From the NCBI GenBank assembly GCA_011800805.1, contig MPNW01000469.1, positions 180,717 through 244,716 of the forward strand: a stretch of DNA of 64,000 nucleotides, written 5' to 3'. Source of the stretch: Hirudo medicinalis (Eukaryota; Annelida; Clitellata; Hirudinida; Hirudinidae). The notes under the pieces were generated by a model, which saw nothing but the letters and a program-made list of their open reading frames with translations, had not been told where the DNA came from and searched no databases. Both the position numbers and the translations under genes were made by a program. This document shows positions 37,201 through 49,740 of the stretch, piece by piece (positions within the stretch are counted from its first letter, which is position 1; every line of letters begins with the position of its first letter).

Positions 37201-38574
37201 CAGTAATCTTTTTTTTTTGCTCAGCGACTTAATCATGATACAAACTAGTTGCAAAGGTTATTGTTATTATTATTTAACTACAACAGCCATACAAGACATT
37301 AAATTGTTTGCTATGACATAGGAATCAAATATTCTGCACTAAAACTGAACAAAATGAAATTACCACAAAATTGGAAAATGGAAATTAAGAATTTCATTAA
37401 GAAAATATTTCATCACATTAAAATAGCACAGACCTATTGTAATGTATTCTGGAAAGCAATGGTACCAGCCAGTTCTTGCCACATTCACAGTGAGCATCGA
37501 GGAATACAATGACATCACCAATAGAGAGATGTGCTCCCTTATTCCTTGTGCCAATCAGTCCAAGCCTTTCAGCGTTTCTGTATAGCTTCACAACACCATG
37601 AAACCGTTTTATGTAATCCTCAAGTCTTTGGCCCAAATCAACTGTTTAACATGTAGTGTAGAACTTTTAAAAAATGTTGCATTCAAGTTGGCACAATCAT
37701 AAATATCATGGTTTAGTAATGACAGATTTTATATTTACTAATGACTGCAGAATAAAAGATTTTTTCAGTTGAGAACAAGTACCATACTTTTGTCACTAAA
37801 ATCATCAACCAAAACAATTTCTTTAAGCAGTGAGGGAGGAGTAGTTTTTATGACACTGTGAACGGTCCTTAAAAGAGTCGAGAAACCTTCATTATGGAAA
37901 ACAATTATCACACTTGCTGTAGGTAGATTTTCAGGATAATGCCAATATTTGCACCTGACATTCAGTTTTAATAATAAATAAGTACTTTAAAAGTTTTCGA
38001 TAGTTCAAACATTTACTGTTATTTGTGTAAGTCAGTAGATAAATTTAAAGAGCTCCAACTCACTCATCTAATCTTGTGTCAGGAATGTTTCTTGTTAAAG
38101 AAATTTTATCACTAGCTACCATATTAAAACCAAATTCTTCAACTGACAGCCTTGCTCGATCTTGTTCATCTTTATTCAAAATGACTCTTTCACCATTTTC
38201 ACCTGTAATATGAACATTAATTTTTGTAAAATGATATGCAAAGAAACAACAAGTTCGTGCAGTACTCACCCGGACCATACTCTGGTAAAAAATTTGGTTC
38301 ATAGTTTCCCAGTACCGCCCATTTCAAAACTGCATTTTTGTTGTTAAATAGATTGGCATTTCCAATGTCCTAACAATGAACAATTTGTGACAGAATTATA
38401 AAATTCACTTTCATCAGAAAAGTTTTGTACTTTGGAATTGCTCCCGCGTATTAGTGAATTGTGCATTGTGGACTTGTCAAACAGATTCACCAACAGAGGC
38501 AAAGCAAATACTGAACACACAATAAGACCAAATAATTTGGCAAAAAACTTGAGTGAAAATCTAAACCGGATCAT
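34216..38574 (-). CDS. GALNT7: Polypeptide N-acetylgalactosaminyltransferase, GALNT7-like
   Basis: Minus-strand exons: 38574 to about 38375-38410, 38329-38270, 38202-38064, 37954-37788, 37641-37434, 37148-36972, 36910-36793, 36455-36336, 35423-35202, 34919-34818, 34605-34480 and 34356-34216, about 590 residues. Exon 1 is a type II Golgi anchor ([20 protein letters not shown]). [14 protein letters not shown] and ECKYWHYPE lead into the catalytic domain, with FLDAHCE supplying the Mn-binding DxH and [14 protein letters not shown] as the Gal/GalNAc-transferase motif. [18 protein letters not shown] and [20 protein letters not shown] match GALNT7 better than other paralogues as I remember them. 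A C-terminal ricin-type lectin domain follows. GALNT7 adds GalNAc to peptides already bearing GalNAc. The donor of exon 1 is ambiguous. The last QxW-like position reads QQF. Confidence 0.9.
35687..35868 (+). repeat. Dispersed repeat family, copy 2 (partner of 9404-9587)
   Basis: Same start 'cttttgagtgcc(t/c)catgtatccgaa' and same end 'gaacgcaacccattcggtcaacctgcatg' as the 9.4-kb copy. It lies in the intron between the exons at 35202-35423 and 36336-36455 of the GALNT7-like gene, on the opposite strand to that gene. Confidence 0.65.
36608..36668 (-). repeat. Short dispersed repeat, inverted partner at 47993-48055
   Basis: The reverse complement contains 'gtcagtctgac...gtgcttccttaagcctgaccct', matching 'ctcagtctgat...gtgtgcttccttaaggctgaccctt' near 48.0 kb. 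About 60 bp are visibly related. It lies in a GALNT7 intron. Confidence 0.5.
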
Positions 38575-39329
38575 GATTCAAATCTGAAATTTAATAGTCA
38601 TTTTAGAACTCGCGTAACTAACATATACCTGCATACTTATTTAAAATTTACTGAAGATCAAAATTTACCTGCAACACGTTAAATTCATTCAGCAAGTCAA
38701 CCAGATGTCGCCACACTGCTCCGATCTTCAGAAAAGTCAAAATTTCACAATATAAATTCTAATACAAAACTTACTGAAACGAGAAAAATGCAACGCGGCA
38801 CACCGTTTGAACGCCCATTGATATAAATATATTTTCAGGTTCTTCTATTGGCCAGACTGATTACGTTAGTTAATTTGCTTTAGAATACAATCATCATTTC
38901 TTTGCAGACCTTAGAGGAGCTTTAATTGTACATGCCTAAGGTAATAACAATAATATGTTATCTATGTAACGCTAGTTATCCCACATATTTTATGACAGAA
39001 TGCATTTAGCCGCAAAAATCAAATTTCTACCAGAAACTGATTGGAGTTGGTGCAACCTTCAAAAAAGACTAGAAACATGACTTCGAAATTCTTTAGGCTA
39101 AGTTGCAACCAGTTAGTCAATGTCCGTATTTAATCTCTTAACATAGCACGGTCTTGTTTGAACATTACCACTAAAACCTAACTGATTCTTTGTCATCGGT
39201 CGGCATGGCCGCAGCTCCTAAAATTATTTGAGTTTTGGGACGCGTATTTTGTGCTTGGTATCAACAGCGTATTGATGGAACGAATATTATAACCAATATC
39301 TCGGACCAGTGGCGTAGCAACTGTTCTTG
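38575..39329. other. Upstream of the GALNT7-like gene, nothing recognised
   Basis: The promoter and any 5' UTR exon of the gene to the left should be here. I see no coding frame or repeat match. Confidence 0.3.
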
Positions 39330-39489
39330 CCGCTCGGGGCGGTCGTAAGATTTGGCGTGCGTTCCCCCTTAACCTTCAAAATTTTGGAAAGCTCTCAAGT
39401 ATTTATTTTCATACAATCAAATCAGTTAAAAATTTACAAACAAACTTCCCACGCGGCCAAGCTTTTTTTATTTATAACAGTTTCAAAAT

Positions 39490-40260
39490 TCAGTCCATCG
39501 GTTCCTTCTCTATAGAGAGGAATGCCAAGTCTGTAAGCCTAGTCCGGTTCATCGCTGATCGAAGATAGTTTTTTATTAACTTAAGTTTGGAGAGTTTGAG
39601 AGAGCGCTCACGGCTGGCAACACTAATAGCCCGGGTAAGGAAGATGCGCGGCAAGATCACAATATTAGGGGCGGAATCCCCAAGGTGGTATCTCTGTAGG
39701 AAGCTCAAAGGGTCCATCGATTTTGTCGTTTCCTGAAGCTTCCAAAAAATTACTGCAATCTCTTCCTTTCGGCAAAGTATTCCTCTTTCTCTATATCTTT
39801 AGCAAATTCGCCAAGCTGACTTTTCACAATTATCATCAAGCAGATTTGACGGTGTATGAAATGCGTACATGTTTACAAGATCATGAACTTGCTGAAATCT
39901 GCCAGACATTTCCTCAGTCAACCTGTCTATGACACACAGCATTTCCCGTCTCAACTCAGCATCAAATCCAAGCGCTGCAATCAGTCAATCCTTCACCAAC
40001 CATTCGTTTCTTTTTGCGCATTCGACACTATATGCTTATTCCCATTTCAGAGCAGAGTTTTTGGATTCGTCCTTTGCACTTTGCGTCCACCAACTTTTCT
40101 CTATTCCGAAGAAGGCAATCTCTCAATGTTGTGAGCTTGACAGAACTTTGTTGCAGATCCAGCCCTTTTGCTTAAAGATTCTTCTGGGCATCATTGACTT
40201 CTGGGAGAACAGATTTCCAAAGGCTCAGAAACGAAAACGACAGTACAGAGTCAAGAATTA
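39490..40260 (-). mobile_element. hAT transposase remnant, C-terminal dimerisation region
   Basis: 39717-39490 reads PLSFLQRYHLG...RIFLTRAISVASRERSLKLSKLKLIKNYLRSAMNRTRLTDLAFLSIEKEP, cut here only to its recognisable blocks: a slightly altered version of the hAT C-terminal block (normally SVASAERSFSKLK...RLSGLALLSIE). Further right on the same strand, 39960-39860 encodes REMLCVIDRLTEEMSGRFQQV, the kind of helix that precedes it. Stops interrupt the rest. It is of the ZMYM/TTF-type hAT group, dead. Confidence 0.7.
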
Positions 40261-40499
40261 AAGATGCATCTGATCTTGTGATTGCAATTTCTCCTTCCGT
40301 GAGTTGCTCCAGCCCAAGAAGAGCCACTTTCTCACTTCAATCAATTGCTTTGCTTCAAGGTACGACCTCTGAAGCACAGAACCTCCAATCATCTCTGAAA
40401 CAATCAGCAATATGCAGAGGCTTAGCTAGGGGTTTCGCTGCTGGCAATACAAACTCATTACTTCAATTTACATCACTTGAAAAATGATTTACTTTGAAA

Positions 40500-41783
40500 A
40501 CAGGCCTGGTCTCAACAGACGAACATAGCATATCGTAACACCACTTTGCCACGTATTGCAAACTTCCAGGAACATGTAGTACTGAGGCAAACAGAGCAAG
40601 TTTACACTCGTCAGATTGAGATTAGGTGCTAAATTATAACAATTCATACAAGCTTCTACTTCATTCACCTACAAAACCGAGATTAAACATCCAAATTGAT
40701 TTCAGAATCTAATAAATGTAACAACATGAAAAACAATTGGATGTAAGACATAAAATGATGCAACATTCCTCATATCAATTTCAAGTCTCACAAAAGATTC
40801 TGTTCAGATTTACAATATTTCATTCTAAAGCAATTTAGGGTAGCCCAACACCGTAAGTGATCAGAAACTGCATTTTATTACAGAACACGCACATATGTTT
40901 TTAAATACAAAGCAATCATGATATACGTCATTAAAAAAAAGCAAGCCAACAGACAGTTTGAGAACCAGCAAAGCTGATATTAAGAAATTATATTGAATAA
41001 GACTCTGACAAAAATAACATTCAAACTATACCAAGATCATGCACAAAAATATTACAAATTTGTGTGAAATGTACATTACGATGATAGACAATGAAGCGGA
41101 TTATTTACAGGATTAAACCAGAAGTATCACCTCACATAAAATTGCTTTGGAAACAAAAACATGAGTAAATAATCAGTGACGACTAGTTGAACAACGCACC
41201 ACTCTTCCCGACAGCATGTGTTGACTAATAGCATCAAATTCACCACAAATCAACTAAAGAAAACAGCTGGCAAAACAGACCGACATTCAAGATGAAGGTA
41301 AACTTTTAGCTAGTGCCATCAAAGGCAAGGTAAAGGACTTTTTTTTCTACTATCAATTCCACCACCAAAAATTATAGTTGAAAAAAGAAATTATCAGGCA
41401 TCAGGTTGGAATGGAGACTGAAAACAAAATGTCTTGCCATGAACTGCATCACGTGGTTTCGGACATTTTCTGCATCAATGGGGAGTGATCTATGCCACGC
41501 GACTGATCTGATAATAAATCTAGCAGTGATACTATGAATAAAGAATCAATTTTAATGTGAATAGCATTTTGAATGCATTATTGTTTTAGAGTTTTCATGT
41601 GCCTCAAAGTTTATAAAACTTATCTATCACATTAGTCACCTAAAAAATAAATTATTCATACAATTAATAATTTTTGTTAGATTAACATATGAAAGACAAT
41701 GTCAAACAATTACACCTTTGAAGCAAACAAAATTGCTAGACTCAATATTAACAAGCACAAAATAACAATGACAGCAAAATATG
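40500..41783. other. Non-coding, probably includes MFSD14 3' UTR
   Basis: AT-rich, with no frame or motif recognised. The right end adjoins the stop of the MFSD14-like gene, which reads leftward, so part of it is likely transcribed. Confidence 0.3.
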
Positions 41784-44518
41784 CTACTTACAATTCTTCT
41801 CAACAAGTTGAAAAGATCTTCGAGAGGTTGGTGATTTCACCATGGAGTGAGGGTTATCAGGTATGAATAAGGCCACCATCAACGAAAGGATGACCAGAAT
41901 TGCACCAAATACAAAAGGTGGACCGGGCATTATCGTCTGCACAGAACAAAATTCAAGGAACTCTTGAGCACAATGAAATGATTAAATTATGAAAATTTTA
42001 ACTAGGACTTAATAACAATTTTACAGGGCATTGCTTTGCATCCCATTAAACATTTTTATGCATTTCAATTGTCTTTGCATTTTAGTTTTTGTTTGCATAT
42101 GTTTGATTTTCATAAAATCAAATCAAACTAATAATGCCTAAGTTTTCAGAATGAATTTTTCAAAGTGGCATTTTTATGGAAAAATGGCTGGATTTCCAAC
42201 CATTACATGTAAGAGTTTTAATTTATGCCATTAAAACAATATCAATTTTAACATGTTGAAGGAATGCCAAAACCATGTTTCAATAGAAATAGTACCCATT
42301 TCTAAATACCAAATTTTGAGCTCAAATGAGCTAAGTGAAACCAAAATTTAAAATGCACATGGGCAGCCATTCCAACAAACCTCATGCAACTGATGAAGGA
42401 AATCACTGTGAACCTCAACATATTCATTTGCTTTGTGAGTCCTGTTGAAATTTTGGCCAAAAGGAGACTTTGAACTGAGCCTGCTGTTCTTGGTGTGTTC
42501 ATTGAGGTCAACATGAAACAAATAGAAGATGAAGCCATAAAGGGCAGGTCCTAAGCCATTGCAGAGGCTCCTGACACCTGTAATGATGCCTTGAGCAACA
42601 CCTGGTCAAATAATTAATAATGAGCTCATTTCAAATAAGATTTAAGAATCTTTCTAACAATTTGGAAAAATGCCTCAAGAATACCATCCTAACCCTGCTG
42701 ATCTTCACTGGCATGTGCAGAAGCAAAGGCACTGATAGCTGGATAAGTAATGGTGCTCAATGCCCCCAACAAGCCAGCAGACCATATAATCCTATAAAGA
42801 ACAGATGACGCACATTTGAATGCATTGTTCGTAACAACATGCTTTGTAAAAGAAATAAATTTAAATACCTTATGATAGGATGCGAAGAACTACTAGCCAA
42901 TATTTTGTCACCATCACAATGTAAGTAATAAATAATGGAAACGACAGTTATCAAATGAAATCAAAAATGAGCCATTACCAATCTACTTCATCTTAAAAAT
43001 GCATGCATTACAAGCCTAAATTGCATGAGAATCATTCTGCTTCTGACTACTCCATCATTCTAACTTCATAACAAATTCATCCACAAATACTCTAATAACA
43101 ATTAATAACCATGATTTTGAGCTGAAGCCAAGCATGAACAGTTGTAGCATTTCAAGAAGGAGACCAACAATAATTGAGTTTTTGATGCCCATGTACTGCA
43201 GCATTAAATTCAACACAAATGTCTGAGCCACCACAGACATGAGACCAACAACAGCCATAAAAGTAGCAACATCTTCTGGGTTGAAGTCCATAACCTTTTG
43301 ATTTTAAAGTAAAATCTTATCTTCACAAGCAACATTTTATAAAGCAGTGTCAGAGAATAAATCAAAGATAAACTCACTAGTCTGAGATAGACAAAGAAAC
43401 AGGAATATTCTCCTGCCTCAGGAAGATAAGAGAAGAAGACTGTTACGCACAACATCAGAATCAAGAAGTCTTGACCAATGCGCCTCAGAGCCTTTGATAA
43501 ATCAAAAGTGACACAGAGTTATATTAAGTCAAACTGTCCTTAATTGACATTTTAAACTTAATAAAAAACTGAATGAAATAATTGATGCATGTCCTCAAGA
43601 AGACCAACCCCAAATGGATCGGCTTTATCCCAAGCTATCGTCGATCCCCATGAAGAGGATCGACACTTCTCAGGCAGAGACTCAGGGACAAATATGAGAA
43701 TAAAAATCACATCGAACACAGCCACTGCAGTTGCTAGAGCTATGACAAGGTTATCGCCAAAGATGCGACCAAGGTATGCACCAATGGCAGGACTAGTAAC
43801 CAAACTTGCAGCAAAAGTGGCTGAAACCTAAAAGCAAAACATGAATATTGTGATATCAGTTGAAATCGGAACAGAAAGCATCACCAACCGCTCCATAAGC
43901 AGTACTTCTGTCCTCCTCGCTTGTCACGTCTGCAACATACGCAAACACGATGCTAAACGTCACGGCAAACACACCCGACAAGGAGAGCATCGCAAAGTAC
44001 CACCTGAACCAAAATATGGATTTACTTAATCAAAGTAATGAAAAGAAATCCCGTAGTTGCAAAAAACAATTAGTAAACAAATCTAAAATGATTCTGGGAC
44101 TCCACCGACCATGGACTGAATTTCATGAGGGGCAGGGGTGCACATGTAAATGTGACAGTCAACAGAAGAAATGGCCTCCTACCCCATACATCTGATAATG
44201 CCCCAATCAGGGGTGCACTGAGAAATGAAAGGAGCCCCTGTTGAGAAATAAACATTCCAAAAAAAATTCCAACTTGGTCAAATTGGGTTGGATTTAAAAT
44301 TACTTTTGCATCTATTAAATTCTCTTAGCAATACTTTTCATTCAATAAAAGCATAAATAACGAATATTTAGACATTTTGATAAAAATAAGGTCAGAGGCA
44401 TGTTTGTATCAGATAATTGATAATAATAATAATAATAATAATAATAATTGCCTGTGGACTCTTGTTGAGAGCTGGCATAATTGACTTTCCAGCCATTGCA
44501 GTTGAGTTGAATGAATAA

Positions 44519-44583
<65 letters not shown>

Positions 44584-45431
44584 GCTTAAACAAACTTGAC
44601 ATATTAACATATGTGAACCTTGACTCCTTGTATGAGTCCATTCATTAGGAATGCATGTTCGGGAAACATATCATTGATCACCTGAAACAAAGTAACGTAG
44701 GTAAACAATGAATACATCACCCAAACAATGGTCTTAATAATCTAAATAATAAGTCTCAATGTCACTGCCAGATGTTATCAATCTTAACATTTACATCAAC
44801 CTAGTTTTATTTTGTAACATCCTCATATTGGGTTTTGACAATCCAGTCTGCTCTTAATAATTTGTAACTAGTTATCATTACAAAGGAATTTCATCAGTCA
44901 TATTAACTTGGCTATGACTATGAACTGTTATGCTTTGCTTAATAAAAATGAATAGAGTAGATAAGTTGATATCTTCTGCAGAGTTATGAAAATCCAAATG
45001 GTAAAATACCATTTTTAGTTTGATTGTGAATTTAAATTATTTGAACAATATGCATAACTAACTGTAATGACAGGGCTCATAACCAGACCCCAACTGAAAA
45101 ACTCAAGGAATATGATGACAAGTGCATGGACCAAACTTGGCTGGTGGAGAAAGCCATATTTGGCTTTCTTAAATAAAATTCATATATGCAATTAATATTA
45201 GATTCATGATTATCAAGAAAAACTCTTTCCCAACCAAGAAATTTAAATTAACAGTTATGTTATCTATTCAAAAAAACGTCAATAAAGACATAAACATCTA
45301 ATCAATTCAGAATAAATGGAGATATGATAAGAAATCCTTACCGTAATGACGAATTTATCCTTATCCTGCTTGTGAGTATTTCGATTCCAATAGAGCAAAC
45401 CTACAACTCTTGCCTTTTTCTTTCCTAGCAT
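41784..45431 (-). CDS. MFSD14: MFSD14 (Hiat1)-like transporter, eleven exons
   Basis: Minus-strand exons 45431-45342, 45167-45063, 44681-44619, 44237-44110, 44003-43889, 43827-43609, 43491-43378, 43294-43110, 42791-42694, 42601-42414 and 41936-41784 join in continuous phase to about 485 residues. Landmarks of MFSD14A/B, in order: HALVIIFLEFFSWGL, FLMNGLIQGVKGLLSFLSAPLIGALSDVWGR (MFS motif A), LVTSPAIGAYLGR, VPESLPEKCRSSSWG, FFSYLPEAGEY, YPAISAFASAHASEDQQG, GIITGVRSLCNGLGPALYGFIFY and GPPFVFGAILVILSLMVALF. Twelve membrane spans are expected. The family is an endomembrane transporter-like protein linked to lysosomal enzyme recycling; no solute is established. The stop at 41784 depends on reading past a possible donor (AATT|GTAAGT at 41792); a further exon is possible. 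Two TAA microsatellites sit in an intron. Confidence 0.93.
44418..44448. repeat. (TAA)n microsatellite in MFSD14 intron
   Basis: About ten TAA units. It lies in the same intron as the longer run to its right. Confidence 0.9.
44519..44583. repeat. (TAA)n microsatellite in MFSD14 intron
   Basis: About 21 uninterrupted TAA units, 36 bp from the exon at 44619-44681 and so close to its donor site. Confidence 0.95.
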
Positions 45432-46394
45432 TTTTACTGCCAGCAGAACATTTATCTCTGACTATAGAAGGTCGATTGCGCAAACACACTACGCGGGACT
45501 CCAGAACAAAAATAATAACAGGGCAAACTTCCTGTAATGATCAACACTTCAACTTGTCGAGATTGATGATGCATTTTTTTTTCATTAAAAAAATTTGTCG
45601 TTTAAAGTGATTCATACTTAATCAATTTCGTCAGCAAAATTGATCCGCAAATGTACTGCTTCTCAATTGTTTTAAAACGGCATGTTATAAGACAGTTATT
45701 ACTTTAAAAAAATTAATGCTTTTAATTTTACAGCTTGATAAATTGTTTTGCAAAACAAATCTATTGTAACACTCCCTCGCAAATAGTTATGTAACTAATA
45801 TTTAAGCATACACTAATGTTTTATATTAATTGGGTAAGACGGTCTATAAATTAAGAGCGCTTTTAATTATTGAGATTTTTCTAAATTTTATTTAATTTAA
45901 ATTTTTTTATTCTGCTTTAATGCGGTGGCTTTGGAGTGCTTTCCAGAGCTGCATTGCATGTGCTGCGGTTTGGCACTTATAAAAGGGTCGCAGAAAATGA
46001 CGACGTACGCACGCTTGGGTAAGAGGAAGCGTTTCCAAAATGTCTGGGAGTCGACGGTGATTTGTGATTCCCCAACCATGGATTTACGTTACTGATTTGA
46101 TCATTCTCTAATCTTGGGTTCAATTTCTTTCGTTGATGTACTGATTCAATCGGTTACAGTGGATTATATAACCGTTTCAAAGACTGTTATCATTATCGTG
46201 TTACCTAGACATGTTCTGTCGCAACAAATAATCGAAGTGGAAACATATTCCTTAAATTTTGACGTTGAAGTCCTGAATTTCTATGAGCGTGTGGAACGAC
46301 CTCATTGGAAGAGTTGCAACGTAATCACTATCTTGCTTGACGATTGCTGTTTCCAGTTGGTAATACAAATAAAATAATACTTCTAAAATTAGTC
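45432..46394. other. Spacer between divergent MFSD14-like and orphan genes
   Basis: MFSD14 reads left and the orphan at 46395 reads right, so promoters for both should be here. 46114-46380 is open but carries no motif. 'ccag' at 46353-46356 and 'attag' at 46388-46392 are possible acceptors for the orphan gene. Confidence 0.3.
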
Positions 46395-46877
46395 ATGATA
46401 GCTATTGAGGGCATCCCTCCCAGCATGTATAGTGGCATGGAGACGCTCAACATCGCTTCCTCCGCGACGACTTTGCCAAACAACCGACGAGGCATCCAAG
46501 ACACGGGTCAGTCTTCCAGGCAAGAAGCACACCATCATCAAAACAACATCAGCAACCAGCAGGATCGGTCTATCGCTGGAACATCTTCTGGAATATCAGG
46601 TGGCTGGAGTCAAAAACTGAAGCATCGAAAAGAGTACACGGTACTCAAGAAAGTCGTAAGAGTGTTGCAAGACAACCGGATGATCAATGCAGACCAAGAT
46701 GCAACTCAACGACTTCACAACGACGACCATAACGGCGCTGGAGGTGCTGCTACTGACGCCGACAGCTATCCAATTCTGAAGACCATTCTGAACGTCATCT
46801 TCATAACTACAGGGGTTGTTCTTCTGGTTGCTGTCTTCGTTGTCATCATCTACACATCCATCGGTCTGTTAAATTAA
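46395..46877 (+). CDS. Unrecognised 160-residue protein with C-terminal membrane span
   Basis: The frame from ATG 46395 ends at 46877. Residues 1-70 are low-complexity (Ser, Asn, Gln, a HHH run). Residues 72-95 are basic and probably helical (KLKHRKEYTVLKKVVRVLQD). After a Gly/Asp linker, the last 34 residues are a strongly hydrophobic segment (NVIFITTGVVLLVAVFVVII) ending six residues before the stop. That is the layout of a tail-anchored or type II small membrane protein. The frame stays open upstream without an ATG and with acceptor-like AG sites, so an upstream exon may exist. I do not recognise the family. The codon pattern and clean composition argue for a real gene. Confidence 0.55.
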   Translation: MIAIEGIPPSMYSGMETLNIASSATTLPNNRRGIQDTGQSSRQEAHHHQNNISNQQDRSIAGTSSGISGGWSQKLKHRKEYTVLKKVVRVLQDNRMINADQDATQRLHNDDHNGAGGAATDADSYPILKTILNVIFITTGVVLLVAVFVVIIYTSIGLLN

Positions 46878-47149
46878 TTATATTGTCTGTTTTGTGCTAA
46901 TTTTTAGAAAAAATTGAAGCATTTCCACGGGCTTATCATATAAAAATTGTTCTTCGACCTGTCCAAAAACGCATAAAATGATTACATGCTCAGAGCTAAT
47001 ATGCAGATGGATCAATCCACTTATTCAATCATCAATGAAAGCACCATCTCCCTCGAGTTCGTCGGTCATCATTCAATTGTAGTATATAAATTGGAATTTG
47101 GTTATAAGCCATAAGATTCAAGTATGGAATCTACTTCTGAAAAAAGATT
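46878..47149. other. 3' flank of the orphan gene, no feature recognised
   Basis: AT-rich sequence between the orphan ORF and the LINE fragment, with no recognised motif. Confidence 0.3.
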
Positions 47150-47391
47150 TAAGAATGTTGGGAGTGCAAAGAAAGGCAACCAGGATGATAAAATGATTAA
47201 TAAAGTTCAATTAGGAAGATAGACTTAAAAGATGTCAGCTGACAACACTGGAGAAGAGGAGAAGCAGAGGGGACCTCATCGAAACTTTCAAAATTTTATC
47301 GGGAAGGGAAGACCTTTTATCGCAACAGTTTTTCGAAGCCACAGAAAAGAGCAGGGGTATTCAAATGGTGGTACGCCAAAGGTTGTGAAAT
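47150..47391 (+). mobile_element. LINE 3'-terminal coding fragment
   Basis: From 47221 the frame reads RLKRCQLTTLEKRRSRGD, then LIETFKILSGREDLLSQQFF, then EATEKSRG. This is the well-known C-terminal signature of reverse transcriptases in CR1/Rex/Jockey-like elements (RL..L.L.SLE.RR.RGD.I..YKI). Upstream text (VGSAKKGNQ or, shifted, GVQRKATRMI) is the preceding block. 5'-truncated as usual for such copies. Confidence 0.75.
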
Positions 47392-47828
47392 TACCCTCTT
47401 CATGACTACGTGGCCCAGTTACTTTTTTTTTAACGATAACTTCTTATGTACGGGAATTACGTGTCAGATTTCCTCACTGTGTCGAATTCCCGCTCCTTTT
47501 GATTTCTCAATAACATTCATTAAATTCCAGTAAAATTTTAGAACTTTTTAATCTTTTTAGGACTTCCTCGTTTTTTAAGGACTTTTTTAGTACTTATTTT
47601 AGTAAAAATCCAAGCTTCAGAAATTTAGGACTTTTTAGGACCTATACGAACCATGTGAACTGGAGTAAATTAGATTTATAGATTTATCAAATCTATTGAA
47701 CTCAGGTGAATACTTCGTCCTAATTTCTAAAAAATCGAAAATACTCAAAATGTATATAGTTCAACCGGAAACAATTGGGAATATAAATTTTCATATTTAT
47801 TAAATTCAAATTTTCAAATTATAATTTA

Positions 47829-47896
47829 CCTTAAAGCCAACGATGTATTTTATTTTCTTCCCAACTTCAATCTTGTCCCTTCGATATTCTTTACCT
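47829..47896 (-). CDS. Isolated exon-like segment, gene unknown
   Basis: On the minus strand an acceptor (aaattgcag) is followed by 68 nt open in one frame (KEYRRDKIEVGKKIKYIVGFK) and a canonical donor (AAG|GTAAAT). The basic, regular peptide and matching splice sites look like an internal exon. I found no partner exons nearby and do not recognise the peptide. Chance is a real alternative at this length. Confidence 0.3.
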
Positions 47897-47992
47897 GCAA
47901 TTTAAAAAAATCTTACAAATTGTACATATTGCAAGGTAATCTTTAAATAGGTAATTTGTTCTTGTTTTCTTACACGGTGCCTATTATTAATT

Positions 47993-48055
47993 TGTTAATG
48001 AGGCTCAGTCTGATAGAGGAAACGTGTGCTTCCTTAAGGCTGACCCTTGAGTTAT
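47993..48055 (+). repeat. Short dispersed repeat, inverted partner of 36608-36668
   Basis: 'gaggctcagtctgat...gtgtgcttccttaaggctgacccttgag' matches the reverse complement of the copy in the GALNT7 intron. Confidence 0.5.
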
Positions 48056-48092
48056 TCTATTTCAGTTTCTTTTGTGGCCTTAATGTTTGTGC

Positions 48093-48205
48093 TTAAGGTA
48101 TTTTATTTATTGAATTGTATTTGGTATTTTATTGTCAAAATATATATAAGGTATATTATACATATTTTATAAAACATACCTTAAACATATATAAAATACC
48201 TTATA
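48093..48205. repeat. AT-rich imperfect inverted repeat
   Basis: 'ggtattttat...atatataaggtat' is followed by its approximate reverse complement 'ataccttaaacatatataaaatacc', so the region can fold into a long AT hairpin. No ends or duplications identify it as a transposon. Confidence 0.4.
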
Positions 48206-49432
48206 TATTGGAGGTTGACTTCCTTCATTAAGCATTTGATTCCAGAAAATGTGAAAATGTGGATTTACAACGTTTTAACAGTCGTCACGTGGCAACCACT
48301 GTGTTTGTGAGGGAATGTATTTGAGTCTGGAAAAAGTAGCTGTAGGCAATCGCCTGGCTACTATTTAGATATCATGAACTAGCCACCAATTTCTAGTTTT
48401 GCTAAATCCATCCAGTATATTGTAAAACTAAAACTTCTGGGTAATAGGTCTGATCTCGGGTGGTCCAGTCTCCTCCGGCGCGTTGACTCGTTGTTGAAGT
48501 AAAACCGGGAACGGCTTTGAAAAGGGACGTTAATACCACATACACTCACGCGAAGGTCGTAGGCGCAAATTTAAGAGAGTAATTTGTTGAAATTACCTGA
48601 CAAGGATTTCGGAGAGAACTCAGAGGATTGCAGCTAATGCTGCGCAGCAATTTGTAGAGAAAACGGAGGCCACAAATCGAAGTATTTTAAACAAAAGATT
48701 TTTAATTGAGTGTAAAACGTTTATAGACTCGGAATGGAGCTTTTGAACTGTCATCAAAACTTCGCCATTTCAAATACATTCTTGATCAGACACTCATTGT
48801 GAGTATTCCATATGTGAATGACCGTATTCTAAAATTGGGCTAACATAATTTTTATTAATATAATTATTTTCTGTTATGATAAATTAGAGAAATTAACCAC
48901 TAAAACTAAGACAGAGTCGTAAAATATAGCGAATATCCAAATTACAAAACAGCAGATAACAAAGAAAGGTCATTGTAATCTCAAGAAACAAAATTCGTTT
49001 TCAACTTCCACTTAGGAGTTATGCAATACATTTCACTTCTCCAAGCCATAGCTGGAAATACATTTGACAAGATAGACAATTTTCTACAGGCACTTCCTAA
49101 TACCCGGTTACGAAATATTGTTAATTTGCATCATAAGTGGTTCTTTTGACGTGCATCCGATTCCATCCATTTGTTTGGTCACCTTTATTTCTTTTCCACA
49201 ATCCCAGCGTTTACCAATATGTCCACTTTCTTGACTCAATTGCTGTTCATTAGAAACATAATTTCAATTGTTTTCAAGAGAGCGAATCATTCTATAAATT
49301 TTGTGGATATTCAAATAGACTTTCAAATTGTGGACCTTTTTAGATAAGTTAAGTATGGTCCGTAGTCTTAAAAGTTAAGTTTAAATATTGAAATATCCGA
49401 AAAATATGCCTCTACCTCCAAATACGCTTCTG

Positions 49433-49468
49433 TTAATAATAATAATAATAATGATGATGATGATGATG

Positions 49469-49512
<44 letters not shown>

Positions 49513-49513
49513 T
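49433..49513. repeat. (TAA/TGA)n compound microsatellite
   Basis: TAA units, a block of TGA units, then more TAA units. A similar compound structure occurs at 56450-56572. Confidence 0.95.
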
Positions 49514-49716
49514 AACTTATAGTAAACTTCGATTATTACCATGCAACAGTTACACTTTTTATAGAATTAGGAAATATGTTTGCATCTTAAATCCGCCAAT
49601 AAAAAACTTTTTGATATCGCGAGACGATTATTTCAAGTCTCATGCATTGCTTCAAAATGCTCAGTTTGCAGCGCCTAGAAATATTTACATACTGTACGTT
49701 TGTATTTATTAATCAA

Positions 49717-49740
49717 TATATATATATATATATATATATA
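49717..49740. repeat. (TA)n dinucleotide repeat
   Basis: Twelve TA units followed by interrupted TA-rich sequence. Confidence 0.9.

Noticed and set aside
44342..44641. Poly-Ile minus-strand ORF
   Set aside because: Translation of the TAA microsatellite in an MFSD14 intron.
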